Shown piece after piece: positions 1 through 10,178 of a stretch of DNA of 64,000 nt. The notes beneath the pieces were generated by a model. That model made no database searches and had not been told where the DNA came from. It saw only the letters and a list, made by a program, of their open reading frames with translations. Position 1 is the first letter of the stretch. Each line of letters begins with the position of its first letter. This stretch comes from Leptospira sp. WS58.C1. GTDB lineage: Bacteria > Spirochaetota > Leptospiria > Leptospirales > Leptospiraceae. The stretch is from assembly GCF_040833995.1 (NCBI RefSeq), contig NZ_CP162137.1, forward strand, positions 3,208,001-3,272,000. Direction: 5' to 3'. The position numbers were made by a program, and so were the translations under genes.

Positions 1-2
1 TT

Positions 3-3000
3 ACATTGACGTATAATATGGGAACTCTGGATCTCTCCCAAACCCCTGCCGTTGTACAAAGATCAAGCGCTATCCCAATCAATGCAAAATTAAAATATTC
101 CGATTTAGGTGCCTGCCTTTCACATTTTACCACCTGCGCAATGACAATGTTTGGAGCTAATCCTGTCGCCGCAATCATGTGTGCGTTAGGGCATATACAG
201 CTTGGAAACGATTGTGCAGATGGAATTTCCTCTAATATAGGATTTTTCGGAGATGTGAATGGGGATAAAATTTTAGATTACATTCGAATTGTTGAATATG
301 ATTTCGAGAGGCCTTATATTGGGATAGGTGGAATTGCAATAGACAATACAATGTTAGAATACCGCACTGCGAAAATTTGGGTCCAGTTCGGAAAAAAAGA
401 TAATGCTGGCGTTACTAGTTTAGAAACCGCAGAAAATTTGACTTTAAAAACCAATCCATTCCGATTTACGGATGGAACCCAGGCCTTCCCAGCAGATGTA
501 GACGGCAATGGAATGGCGGATATCGTATTTATCGAAGACTATGGATCTAAACTAAAAGTATATTTGTCCACAGGTACAGGATTTAGCGTACAAGAAACAA
601 ACGTAACCTCCACCAATCCAAAACCTGCAGGAGGAGGAGCGATTATTAAATATCTATCTCCGGACAGAAGAACCTACAATCATCTTGCGGATCTGAACGG
701 GGATGGTCGTACCGATTTTATCCAATACAATCCTGCCGATTCAAAAACTTATGTTTATTATTCTACTGGAACCGGTTTTGACGGAGGAAGAGCAATTACG
801 GGGATTACGGATTACGGAGTCACTAACCAGATGTTTGTAGATTTGGACGGAAACGGGATCCCTGATTTTATCACCTATGATCGGATAGATAACGATACTG
901 CACGAAGGATGGTATATACATTATTCGGAGAAAACCAAACCGTATTGTATAACGGTAGCCTTACCTTAGGAACGGAAGGTAAGTTCGATAATTTCTACTT
1001 CTCCGATCTGAATTCCGACGGCCTCCAGGATTTAGCCGTTGTTCTTCCTCTGGGAGATATTAATACCTCCACAAAGGGAACATTAAAAACTTATTATTTT
1101 GATAGTAAAGAATTCGGAAATCCGCAGGTCTTTCCGCTCTATGATCTAAGATACAAAGAAGATACAAATAAATTTAAATCGGCAGTAGTTGCAGATCCTT
1201 ACGAATTGGACTTACGCAGGGATGTGGGTCCGGGAGACGTTCTGTATCTTTCAGGAGGTCGATTAGAATTATTATTTCATGATAATGCTTCTTCCTATGA
1301 TATCGATCTTTTCCTTTCTCTTGAAAATCCGGATCCGCCCACTGATGCGGAGGGGAATCCCATACCGATGCAAGGAGTGGGTCAATATGATGCCGAGTCG
1401 ATCCTTAGAGATATAGATAAGGATGGTGCGAATGATACACTTTGGGTGCGAGTATTCGTAGATGGAGACGCTATTACGGATATTACCCTAATGATCAAAT
1501 ATTCCACAGGACCTTCCGAGCCGGTAGCTTACGATCTAGACTGGGGAAAATTACAATCGTATGCTTCTATGGATCCGAACGCTGCGAATTGGCCGGCACT
1601 TAGCCAGTCTACTTACGACTCTTGGAGAATGGGAATTTTCTTCGCTGATTATAACGGTGACGGAAGAAACGACACAATCTGGTGCGACGGTTCTAATATT
1701 CGTGTAGCTTATTCTAAACCGAATGGGACGGGAGGACTTTCCTTTGCACAATACGGAGATATTTCCCCAATTCCTTCTTCGTTCCTAAACCAAGCAGCGG
1801 ATTTAAACGGAGACACAAGAGCTGATTTGATCTCGATAGAATCTGCCTTAGCGCTCTTGGAATATCCGGCGAACCTCACACATATCAGAAGTAATGTTCC
1901 GTTCGCAGGAACCGGAAATATTACATTCACAAATACACCCGTCTCCCTTCCTGCGGGGACCCTAGCTTCGATTTCCACGTCCAAGGGAACTAGAGTGGAT
2001 ATCACATACGATTGGGAAGCAAAACTTCCGGAAACGAAGATCGCTAGTTCGGTTTTCCCATCCATTGCCTTCCCCGTACCTAAATATGTAACAACAAAAG
2101 TGCTGCAGACATTCCCTAATGCGAGTCAATCCAGTACAGAGTTTACCTATAACCAACACAGATTTTACAACGGAACCAGAAACGTTAGACGTGACCTTGG
2201 ATATTCGAGCGTAAAACAAGTAAATAAGCTTGGAAATCTAATTATCAACGGAAAAGAAGACTTTTATTTCCAAGGAGTCGATTTTTACACGGATGGACTT
2301 GTTTCCAGAACAGTGGAATCTTCCAGAGGACAAACAGTAAGAGATACCACTTATACTTGTACTTCAAATCTTTCTTTCTTCTCTACTAATTTCGGAAGAT
2401 GTACGGATTCCGTATCAACCGTGTACGTAAACGGAAGCCCTCATTTTACTATTACCGGATCCATTATATACGATCCATATGGAAACGTAAGACAAAGAAC
2501 TACCACATTGCCTGGTTATACTCTTACAGAAGATATCCAATACTTAAACGATAACCTTCTTTGGAATCTCGGAATGGAGATCGTTTTCACTAGAAGAGTA
2601 AACGGAGTAAAAGTGGAAGATCGGGCCCTCACATACGTGGATAATAAGAATATAAGCTCAATCCAAACCTTTCCGGGAACTACTGAAGCAAACTACGCCG
2701 CATATTTCTATGATACTTACGGAAATGTAATAGAGACCAGAGACGGATTCAATCGAAGTACTTTTTACGAGTATGATACTGCTTCCAATAGTTATTTGAT
2801 CAAAGCGACAAATCCACTTCTTCATGTCACCGAATACGTCTATGATATTCCGAAGGGACTTCTTCTGGAGGAAAAAACTCCGAATGGACAATCAGTAGTC
2901 CGAGAATACGACGATTTTGGAAGGATGGTTCAGATCATCCAACCGGGTGAGACGGAAGATTGGACAGAAAGATATTTATATGAAGGAACCGGAGGACTGA

Positions 3001-6000
3001 ACCCTACTTTGACCCGAGTCGTAAAAGACAGTGTGAACGGAGAAGTACAGACCAAACAATATTTCGATTCTATGGGAAGAGTAATACGCGAAGAGACGAC
3101 TCTATCTCAAGGAAAAATTCTCGCAAGTTTAACGGAATACGATGCTTATGGTGCAGTAAAAAGAAAATCTTCTCCCTATCTGCAAGGTCTCACTAGTCCC
3201 ATCTACTCGGAATATACGTATGACGCGAACGGAAATTTGATCAAAATCACGAATCCGGACGGTACTTATTCCGAAATCACCGCAGTACCTGACGGGAGTA
3301 ATGGAAATCTAACGACTACGAATACTATGTTCTCCGCCGCAGGAGTGCAGGTTTCCACCGCTACAGTGGTAACTGATTCGAGTAAGAGGATACTTTCTAA
3401 GAATTCGAACGGGCTTTTGACAAGTTACGGTTACGATTCTGCAGGAAGACAAAATCGTATCACGGACCCGGCCGGTAATCTATCCACGCTTACCTTCTAT
3501 CCTTCCGGAAGACGAAGAACGTTTACGGACCAAAATTCGGGCACTACGAATTATGAATATGATACTGTTGGAAATGTTACTAGAGTTAGAACAGCTTCTG
3601 GAAAAAATATAGATCGTACTTACGATGCATTGAATCGACTTTTAACCGTTACCGGGGGAGTCGGAACAAATATCAGCTATACTTACGATTTAGGAACAAA
3701 CGGAATCGGGAGACTTTCCAATGTAGTCGACCCTACCGGAAGTACTGCATTCGAATATTCCGAATCGGGTGATATCGTACGAACCACGAAGACGGTGGAC
3801 TCTCTTACTTTCGTATTAGAAAGAGAATATGATAATCTTCACAGGCCTGTTTCCACTCGTTACCCGGATGGTTCCATTGTTCGGAATAAGTATGAGCTCG
3901 GTGGATATTTATCCCAAGTGGCAATGGATGTTCCGGACTGGAGCAGTTTAAATCACCCGGTAGTTTCCTATGTGGGACCTGGGTTCAGTTCCGATGGAAA
4001 TTTAGTAGTAACAAGAACGACCGGAAACGGAGTAATCACCGAAATTTCGGTAGATCCTGTCCATCTCAGAACTTCGGGATATAAAACTACTCTAAAAAAC
4101 GGCACAGTTCGCCAATCCGTTAAAGTAAACTACGACGATATCGGAAATATTACAAAAATTGAAAACTTGGCCTTCCCATCCGAAACCCAAGATTTCACAT
4201 ACGATACTAATCACAGACTTATTTCCGCTACCGGAAGTTTTGGAACGGAAAATTATACTTACGATCCTTCCGGAAACATGACCGCAAAAGCGGATAAAAC
4301 ATTATCTTACTCCGATGCGAACCATGTAAACGCAGTCACTTCGGTCACTTCCCCTTCACTTGGAACTATGACGTACTCCTACGACACGGACGGAAACATG
4401 GTGTCAAGAAACGGGGATACTCTTATCTACGATGCGTATGGAACCTTAAAAGAGGTACAAACCTATGGAGGTCAGAATTATAAGATGTATACTGACTTCA
4501 CGGGAGCTCGTGTTAAAAAAAGAAGCGAAAACGACAATGTGGATATATATACGGTATTCGGGATCTATGAATTACAGAGAGTCCCAAGCCAACCGGATAA
4601 ACATACTCTTTATATACATGGAGCGAAAGGAGAAACTGTTTCACAGCTAACTCGCACGGATGCGGTACTTGTAGCCGCAAGCGAACCTGACACCGGCATG
4701 TTATACGCCATTCTCCCATTTTTGAAAAATGGAGGAGCTGTACTTAAGATTGGAACGATGGAAACCATTGCAGTTTTATTCTCCCCTGAAATGTGGACAA
4801 AGGTATGTATGGGAAGTCTAGGAATCATCCTCCTAGGTTGGACCTTATTTACTATTTTCCAAAAAGTATCCATACGAGAGGAAAACTCTTGGGCATTACC
4901 ATTCGCTCCAATCCTTGTTACTGCGATACTCATCCAAAGCGGTTGCGGAATTATACCTACCGGAGGATCAGGGACAGCTCCTTGGGTTGCGGGAGCCGCT
5001 GCAATTGCGGCTGATGTACCAAGTGTAAATTCGCCAAATCCGACTGCACCCGGAGGATTTACAAACGTTCCTGTACCAGGCATGTATTTCTATCATGCGG
5101 ACCAATTGGGAAGTTTAACGCTGCTCACTGACGGAGCAGGGCTTGCTGCGAGCGGTGGGGAAATGCCTGGAACAAGTAATATTAAATACAAACCGTACGG
5201 TGAAATTGATAGAGCGAACTCGGCTGGACCGGATATATCCGCTAGAAAATATGCGGGGCAACTAGAGGACCGAGAGACGGGTCTCTATTTCTCAGGCGCA
5301 AGATATTACGATCCGGAAACAGGAAGATTCTTACAAGCGGATAGTCAACTGAATCCGGAAACGATGGGACTCAACCGTTACATGTATGTGAACGGGAACC
5401 CAATCTCCTACCGAGATCCAGGCGGGCATAACGCAATAGTAGCCGCATTCAATGATCTATGTGCTGCCATTTTCGGAAGCACAAAAGGTGCTCAACTTGC
5501 ATTCCAATACTACGTGCAACAATCCAATGATCCTGTTCTGAAGATCCTTGCAGGTTTCTATCAAAAAGTAGAAGAAAAAAGAATGATCCGCAGAATGAGA
5601 GACACGCAGATCTTTAAGACGGTAGTTGCAGCGGTTGTGGCTGTGGCTTTAATCGTAGCGACATGGGGAGCAGCAACTCCTGCTGTCGTTACAGCTGAAG
5701 GAGTCGTCACAGGGGGTTCATTGCTTGGAAATGGACTCGCCTCGATTGGATTATCTTCAGGTTGGACTTCAGGAATCGTTTCTTTTGCAGCCAACCTAGG
5801 GGCGTCTGCGGCTGGGTACGCTATTGGGTCCTCTGCAGGATATATTGTAGGGGGATATACTGGAACTGGAGGACGTTGGAATGAATCTACAGCCATTCGA
5901 GGAGCACAGCTTGGGGGAGGAATTGGATCTGCAATTACACCATTCGCAGCAGGGAAGCTCGGATTGGAGTTTATGCCAAAAGGTTTATCAAATTCCACTG

Positions 6001-6374
6001 AATTCAAATCGAGCAATTTTGAATATTTTGAACAATCGTTAGGAAAATTCGGCTACGGAATGGATGCAACAATTTCCGGTGGAATGAATGCTGGAAGGTT
6101 TTTAGGAAGAACGTTCGGAGAATTTGCCACCAAGTCTGCATTAAATTGGGCGGCAACAACTCTTCTCGGAGGATTTGTAAATTTTACATGGAGCAACTGG
6201 GACTTTAGTGGGTACAATTTAAAAGAATCCATGAATCGTAGAAACTCAGAACCTGAATTTATGGCGAGCGGCTTTTTTAAAGTAAGCGGGGATGCTTGGG
6301 GGGCAATTGGATCAGGAATTTACGCCGGAACCGGTTTCAATGAAGTTTTGAATTCATTCTTTTATGGTTTGTAA
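3..6374 (+). CDS. FG-GAP/Rhs-repeat giant protein, 5' end outside window
   Basis: Large secreted-type protein of the SpvB/TcdB-Rhs superfamily. The frame is open to the left edge and no signal peptide or strong start is visible, so the true start lies upstream. Residues here are counted from position 6. At least eight FG-GAP/VCBS-like repeats with calcium-loop motifs (GDVNGDKILD, ADVDGNGMAD, ADLNGDGRTD, ADYNGDGRND) lie between about residues 80 and 610. A TcdB-middle-like stretch follows. YD/Rhs repeats run from about 820 to 1560. An unusual hydrophobic insert is at about 1565-1690. The Rhs core (HADQLGS, GLYFSGARYYDPETGRF, NRYMYVNGNP, DPGGH) spans about 1694-1808. The final 314 residues are a glycine/alanine-rich hydrophobic tail that I do not recognise and that may be the variable effector part. 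Such proteins usually form a shell around a C-terminal cargo. Two lipoprotein genes follow after 17 bases. Confidence 0.88.
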   Translation, partial: TLTYNMGTLDLSQTPAVVQRSSAIPINAKLKYSDLGACLSHFTTCAMTMFGANPVAAIMCALGHIQLGNDCADGISSNIGFFGDVNGDKILDYIRIVEYDFERPYIGIGGIAIDNTMLEYRTAKIWVQFGKKDNAGVTSLETAENLTLKTNPFRFTDGTQAFPADVDGNGMADIVFIEDYGSKLKVYLSTGTGFSVQETNVTSTNPKPAGGGAIIKYLSPDRRTYNHLADLNGDGRTDFIQYNPADSKTYVYYSTGTGFDGGRAITGITDYGVTNQMFVDLDGNGIPDFITYDRIDNDTARRMVYTLFGENQTVLYNGSLTLGTEGKFDNFYFSDLNSDGLQDLAVVLPLGDINTSTKGTLKTYYFDSKEFGNPQVFPLYDLRYKEDTNKFKSAVVADPYELDLRRDVGPGDVLYLSGGRLELLFHDNASSYDIDLFLSLENPDPPTDAEGNPIPMQGVGQYDAESILRDIDKDGANDTLWVRVFVDGDAITDITLMIKYSTGPSEPVAYDLDWGKLQSYASMDPNAANWPALSQSTYDSWRMGIFFADYNGDGRNDTIWCDGSNIRVAYSKPNGTGGLSFAQYGDISPIPSSFLNQAADLNGDTRADLISIESALALLEYPANLTHIRSNVPFAGTGNITFTNTPVSLPAGTLASISTSKGTRVDITYDWEAKLPETKIASSVFPSIAFPVPKYVTTKVLQTFPNASQSSTEFTYNQHRFYNGTRNVRRDLGYSSVKQVNKLGNLIINGKEDFYFQGVDFYTDGLVSRTVESSRGQTVRDTTYTCTSNLSFFSTNFGRCTDSVSTVYVNGSPHFTITGSIIYDPYGNVRQRTTTLPGYTLTEDIQYLNDNLLWNLGMEIVFTRRVNGVKVEDRALTYVDNKNISSIQTFPGTTEANYAAYFYDTYGNVIETRDGFNRSTFYEYDTASNSYLIKATNPLLHVTEYVYDIPKGLLLEEKTPNGQSVVREYDDFGRMVQIIQPGETEDWTERYLYEGTGGLNPTLTRVVKDSVNGEVQTKQYFDSMGRVIREETTLSQGKILASLTEYDAYGAVKRKSSPYLQGLTSPIYSEYTYDANGNLIKITNPDGTYSEITAVPDGSNGNLTTTNTMFSAAGVQVSTATVVTDSSKRILSKNSNGLLTSYGYDSAGRQNRITDPAGNLSTLTFYPSGRRRTFTDQNSGTTNYEYDTVGNVTRVRTASGKNIDRTYDALNRLLTVTGGVGTNISYTYDLGTNGIGRLSNVVDPTGSTAFEYSESGDIVRTTKTVDSLTFVLEREYDNLHRPVSTRYPDGSIVRNKYELGGYLSQVAMDVPDWSSLNHPVVSYVGPGFSSDGNLVVTRTTGNGVITEISVDPVHLRTSGYKTTLKNGTVRQSVKVNYDDIGNITKIENLAFPSETQDFTYDTNHRLISATGSFGTENYTYDPSGNMTAKADKTLSYSDANHVNAVTSVTSPSLGTMTYSYDTDGNMVSRNGDTLIYDAYGTLKEVQTYGGQNYKMYTDFTGARVKKRSENDNVDIYTVFGIYELQRVPSQPDKHTLYIHGAKGETVSQLTRTDAVLVAASEPDTGMLYAILPFLKNGGAVLKIGTMETIAVLFSPEMWTKVCMGSLGIILLGWTLFTIFQKVSIREENSWALPFAPILVTAILIQSGCGIIPTGGSGTAPWVAGAAAIAADVPSVNSPNPTAPGGFTNVPVPGMYFYHADQLGSLTLLTDGAGLAASGGEMPGTSNIKYKPYGEIDRANSAGPDISARKYAGQLEDRETGLYFSGARYYDPETGRFLQADSQLNPETMGLNRYMYVNGNPISYRDPGGHNAIVAAFNDLCAAIFGSTKGAQLAFQYYVQQSNDPVLKILAGFYQKVEEKRMIRRMRDTQIFKTVVAAVVAVALIVATWGAATPAVVTAEGVVTGGSLLGNGLASIGLSSGWTSGIVSFAANLGASAAGYAIGSSAGYIVGGYTGTGGRWNESTAIRGAQLGGGIGSAITPFAAGKLGLEFMPKGLSNSTEFKSSNFEYFEQSLGKFGYGMDATISGGMNAGRFLGRTFGEFATKSALNWAATTLLGGFVNFTWSNWDFSGYNLKESMNRRNSEPEFMASGFFKVSGDAWGAIGSGIYAGTGFNEVLNSFFYGL

Positions 6375-6391
6375 AACAGTTGGAAGTTAAC

Positions 6392-7072
6392 ATGAAATTT
6401 CATTCGAAACAAAGTTTAATTTTAGCTAATATATTTATGGTAGTCTTTCTCGGGACTACAGATTGTTCTTCTAGAATTTCACTTGTATACAATCGCCTCC
6501 CTAAAATGGACTCCTCTTCGGAACACGGAAGACTTGAAATTTCGTTAGAAAATAAAGAAAGGAATAAAGTAAAGTCTATTTACATTTGGTATTTTGCCCT
6601 ATTCGATAAGGAAATTGTTGAAGTCGCAGCAAACAAAGTAAAAAATATTCAAACTCATGAAGGCAACCTTTATACAGGTTTGCCTTACGAAATAAAACTC
6701 CCAACTGGTGAATACTATGCTCGACTTGAAGCTTTAGACGTTCCAGCAGAAGACCACGATTTAACGTTTCCGTTCAGTGCGCTTTTTGGTTATTATCTTG
6801 ATTTGAAAAAAGAGCAGAAGATAGCAATTGAATCAAATTATTCTACCTCTAATTGCTCTATTGATAAGAAATTTCTGCATCAATGTAGCAAAATCATAAT
6901 CAAGAAAGATACGATAACAAAAATAATCATCCGAGTCCAAAAAGAAGTTCCGATTAAAACTGAATTAGGTATGGGAGTTATGAATACGACCCAACTCCCA
7001 ATCCCCTACCCTCGTGCTGTCTATATACAAGAATCCCCTGAAGTCCTCATAGAAGTGCAAAATCCGAAATGA
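6392..7072 (+). CDS. putative lipoprotein, paralogue 1 behind Rhs gene
   Basis: Protein of 226 residues; no known family recognised. The ATG at 6392 is chosen over a TTG at 6380 because it places the hydrophobic signal segment at the N-terminus. The segment ends in a candidate leptospiral lipobox (GTTDC followed by SS), which is loose because Thr is at -3. The C-terminal half has two cysteines and closes with the phrase PEVLIEVQNPK. That same ending is shared by the next gene, with further shared blocks (CAKI/CSKIIIKKD, KIIIR, LFGYYLDL/LFGYDYDL), so the two are tandem paralogues. The gene starts 17 bases after the Rhs stop and is probably cotranscribed. A partner or immunity role for the Rhs protein is inference from position only. 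Confidence 0.8.
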   Translation: MKFHSKQSLILANIFMVVFLGTTDCSSRISLVYNRLPKMDSSSEHGRLEISLENKERNKVKSIYIWYFALFDKEIVEVAANKVKNIQTHEGNLYTGLPYEIKLPTGEYYARLEALDVPAEDHDLTFPFSALFGYYLDLKKEQKIAIESNYSTSNCSIDKKFLHQCSKIIIKKDTITKIIIRVQKEVPIKTELGMGVMNTTQLPIPYPRAVYIQESPEVLIEVQNPK

Positions 7073-7097
7073 AGAAAGAATCAAGGTGTTTACTAAA

Positions 7098-7769
7098 ATG
7101 AAAGTGGTCTCTAAACACTTAGCCTATACAAGTCTTTGTGTGTTCTCTTTTCTCTCCTTTTTAGATTGTTCATCAAAGATTTCACTTTGGAAAGAAAGAG
7201 AACGTCCTATTGATTCAAACCCAGATAGAGGTACTGTTGAAATCTTACTACAGAATGAAGAGAATCTAAAAGTAGAAGCCACCAATATTATGCTTTTTAT
7301 GCATATTTACGAAGGCGATTCTATTAAAAAATACAAGGATCATCCGTTAGACTTCCAATACCATAGGGGCGTACTTTTGGTAAATGAACCTTATGAATTT
7401 AAAGTAGCGCCTGGCGAATATTTTGCATCGGCTCTAGGAGGTTATATTAAGGGTGAACGAGACGATCTTCTCTTTAAGTTTAAGGTATTATTTGGCTATG
7501 ACTATGACTTAACAAAAAAAGAAGATCAAATCTATTTAACTAATTTTAATGCATCCGATTGTATTACCCCCAAACACACTGAACATCGTTGTGCAAAGAT
7601 CATCGTAAAGAAAGACCAGAAAACAAAAATTATCATACGAGCCCAGAAAGATACATTAGTAGAGAGTGGGTTTACTATCGGGCAGCTCCAAGGTGGGTTC
7701 CCATTTCCTCAGCGTATAGGAAGGCGCGAAACTCCCGAAGTTCTCATTGAGGTCCAAAATCCGAAATGA
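7098..7769 (+). CDS. putative lipoprotein, paralogue 2 behind Rhs gene
   Basis: Protein of 223 residues and the tandem paralogue of the gene at 6392-7072. It has a similar signal segment ending in FLDC-SS (a better lipobox), the same CAKIIVKKD-KIIIRAQKD block and the same PEVLIEVQNPK ending. ATG 7098 is preceded by AAGG at 7083-7086. A GTG at 7086 in the same frame would add four residues. The middle of the two proteins is divergent, which suggests an old duplication. Function unknown. The export signal and the location directly behind a polymorphic-toxin-like gene suggest an envelope partner of that protein. Confidence 0.8.
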   Translation: MKVVSKHLAYTSLCVFSFLSFLDCSSKISLWKERERPIDSNPDRGTVEILLQNEENLKVEATNIMLFMHIYEGDSIKKYKDHPLDFQYHRGVLLVNEPYEFKVAPGEYFASALGGYIKGERDDLLFKFKVLFGYDYDLTKKEDQIYLTNFNASDCITPKHTEHRCAKIIVKKDQKTKIIIRAQKDTLVESGFTIGQLQGGFPFPQRIGRRETPEVLIEVQNPK

Positions 7770-7892
7770 GAAATTTATTAAAACATAAAATACAAATTTT
7801 AGAAACCAGATGTCCGAAAAAGAAGGAAAAAATCATATCATAAATAGATTAAACGATCTTCATAATTCAAGTCTCATAATGAGGAATACTAA

Positions 7893-8783
7893 TTGAAATT
7901 AAAATTGAAAATTACCTGGCTTTTAGTAACCATTCTAACGTCGTCGGGAATCCAAGCTACAGAGCTCCTATTGAATAATGGAGACGCATTCATTCTGGAG
8001 GTGATTTCAGAGGACGAAAAATACGTAAGAGTGCAATGGAAGAATAGAGTCTATGCAATTCCTAAAAAGGACATTCGTAAATTAGATTATTCTAAAAAAG
8101 GAGAACAATCATCCTATAGCTACTCCACGTACCAATTAAAGGACGGAAGCAGGATCCAAGGAATTCTTGCCAAAGAGAACGATTCCGTTTATGTAATCCG
8201 TACGGAAGTAGGTTTTTTGGAGATCGATAAGTCCAGGGTCTCTAATGTGGAAAGTTCCGGGATCAAAGAACCGGACCTTCCTTCCGAATACCTACCTGCC
8301 AACCAACCGCAGCCGGAAACCGTCTTCGGTTTGACCGCCGCATATATGCCAAATTTTCAACCTCTTGGTCCGACTTTTCCAGCTACGGGTGCTTTCGGGT
8401 TTTTTGTAGAGCCTGCTTTCATGCGAATGAAAGACACTTACCAATGGGGATTTAGGATAGAAGGTCTCGCTTCTAAAAGTGAATCGGGAAATTTCAGCGT
8501 CCTGCACGCCTGGACGAATTTTGGTCGAAACTGGCTTATAGGTGGAAATCAAAATTTAGATTTCTACGCCAAGCTCGGATTAGGTGTAGCATCTGTTCAA
8601 TACAAACATGACGACACTTCCAGGGCTGGGATAGATCCTTCCGCATCCGTAGAGCTCGGCTACCAAGGATTCCGTTGGGGAGATTTCCAACTTAGGACAG
8701 GGATAAGAGGGACTTGTTTTTTTGAAACGGCTGCATCCTTTTGCATGGCCGGTCTAGAAATTTCTATAGGTAAAAGATTATGA
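7893..8783 (+). CDS. secreted protein with SH3/Sm-like repeats and barrel-like tail
   Basis: Protein of 296 residues. The start is TTG at 7893, supported by GAGGAAT at 7881-7887. The signal peptide ends near IQA-TE (about residue 23). Residues about 25-60 and 78-112 form two similar small beta-barrel-like repeats (LLNNGD-F-LEVISEDEKYVRVQW-IPKKDIRKLDY and QLKDGSRIQGILAKENDSVYVIRT-LEIDKSRVSNVE). These resemble the dose-sensing KDG-x-G modules often found in outer membrane proteins of this phylum. Residues about 145-296 look like an eight-strand-type barrel of alternating residues with aromatic ends. Its stop overlaps the next start as ATGA, so the two are translationally coupled. Exact function unknown. 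Confidence 0.82.
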   Translation: MKLKLKITWLLVTILTSSGIQATELLLNNGDAFILEVISEDEKYVRVQWKNRVYAIPKKDIRKLDYSKKGEQSSYSYSTYQLKDGSRIQGILAKENDSVYVIRTEVGFLEIDKSRVSNVESSGIKEPDLPSEYLPANQPQPETVFGLTAAYMPNFQPLGPTFPATGAFGFFVEPAFMRMKDTYQWGFRIEGLASKSESGNFSVLHAWTNFGRNWLIGGNQNLDFYAKLGLGVASVQYKHDDTSRAGIDPSASVELGYQGFRWGDFQLRTGIRGTCFFETAASFCMAGLEISIGKRL

Positions 8784-10174
8784 AATTGAAAAATGTATAT
8801 GTTGCGGTCTTAGGTTTTTGGGCTGTCTTCTTTATCCGATGTGAAAACTCTCCGTTCTTGGAAGGAACAAATAATACCACGAATAAAGTTGAGTGGTTCC
8901 ACATTTCTTTAGGAGCGAAACAAACCACATTAAATTGGAGTTGCTCATCCTCTACTAAAGCTTGGCTTGCTTACGGTAAACACACTCCCGATTCCTTTAA
9001 GGCATCCATGATGAACGAAAAAATCCACTCAGTCCAAATGGACCATCTGGAACCTAATACCGATTACATGGCTTATCCTTACTGTGGAGAAATGTCCGAA
9101 GAAAAAATTTTTTCCGTCCCATTCAAAACATGGATCAGCGATGATCCGATTAAGACCAGGGGAATTTGGATAGTTGGTGGGATAGGCGCAGATAGAAAGC
9201 CCGTAGCCGAAATCGATTTATACGATCCTGTAGAAAACAAATGGTATCCAGCGGTCTCTCGTATGCCTACTCCTAGAGCTTATGCTTCGGTTGTGAACCA
9301 TAAAGGAATTATCTTCGTAATCGGAGGTATTATCGACGTCTCCGGTGCTTTCGTCATTAGTAATAAAGTGGAAGCATACGATCCGATTTCAAACACTTGG
9401 AGATCTTACGCCGATTTACCTACAAATATCCAGGGAGCCGTAGCAACTTCGGTAGAGAATAATATTTATGTTCTTGCAGGTACCACTACAATGGATATGA
9501 CTACGGGGACTTTAACAAATCAAGTCTACAAATTATTTCCAGATATTCCGGAAGGGAGTGCAGGGACTTGGGTAAACTATACCTCTTCCACAAATATATA
9601 CAAAAAGATCGATATGTCGGGATGTACGATCGGGGGAACATTATTTTTCACCGGAGGTCGCTTCTTCAATAGCGGAAATCCGGATCCTTCTTCCGATGTT
9701 TATGTTCCTTCTGCAAATGCGGTTACTTCTTTTAATGAACCTAGTTTAACCGGTGACTCTAGACATGGTGCAGGGATTGCCTGCATTCGTCCTCAAGCGG
9801 GAGATCCTTATCCGGCAGATCGAAGCGGAGTGATTGCAGCAGGAGGTTCCACTACGGGAAGTATTACCCAACCTGCAGGTATTATTAGTCCGAGTTTTCA
9901 ATTCGATTATTTAAGTACCGAACCGACAGCCGCTTCCTTTACCGCAGGACCTTCCATCCCGATCGCAAGATATTTTCCATCCGCCGAATATTCTTACGAA
10001 AATAGAAAGGCTTACGTCATGGGAGGAGCGGTTAGTTTAAACGTTCCAAGCACGAACGTTTATGCTATCGAAGTCAATCTATCCGGAGCAGTAGGGGGTC
10101 CTTGGGAAACTTCCGGGTTAGCCTCAATGCCGAGGGCAAGATATGCCCATTCTGCAGTGATCATCAGCAGGTAA
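8780..10174 (+). CDS. Kelch-repeat lipoprotein with N-terminal FN3-like domain
   Basis: Protein of 464 residues. The N-terminus is a lipoprotein signal (hydrophobic stretch then FFIRC, Cys about 21). Residues about 35-115 resemble the fibronectin-III-like domain of purple acid phosphatases (LNWSCSSSTKAWLAYG, LEPNTDYMAYPYCG). From about residue 125 to the end there are Kelch blades with the typical GG-x(n)-YDP-NKW-MP-PRAYAS pattern (IWIVGGIG, VEAYDPISNTW, AYVMGGA). Kelch propellers mediate protein or glycan binding; the ligand is unknown. The gene overlaps the preceding secreted protein by four bases and lies four bases before the TPR protein, forming a three-gene envelope operon. Confidence 0.87.
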   Translation: MKLKNVYVAVLGFWAVFFIRCENSPFLEGTNNTTNKVEWFHISLGAKQTTLNWSCSSSTKAWLAYGKHTPDSFKASMMNEKIHSVQMDHLEPNTDYMAYPYCGEMSEEKIFSVPFKTWISDDPIKTRGIWIVGGIGADRKPVAEIDLYDPVENKWYPAVSRMPTPRAYASVVNHKGIIFVIGGIIDVSGAFVISNKVEAYDPISNTWRSYADLPTNIQGAVATSVENNIYVLAGTTTMDMTTGTLTNQVYKLFPDIPEGSAGTWVNYTSSTNIYKKIDMSGCTIGGTLFFTGGRFFNSGNPDPSSDVYVPSANAVTSFNEPSLTGDSRHGAGIACIRPQAGDPYPADRSGVIAAGGSTTGSITQPAGIISPSFQFDYLSTEPTAASFTAGPSIPIARYFPSAEYSYENRKAYVMGGAVSLNVPSTNVYAIEVNLSGAVGGPWETSGLASMPRARYAHSAVIISR

Positions 10175-10178
10175 TATT

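Noticed and set aside
4610..5083. 157-codon antisense frame inside the Rhs gene
   Set aside because: It mirrors the sense codon pattern of a strongly supported gene and has no start signal.
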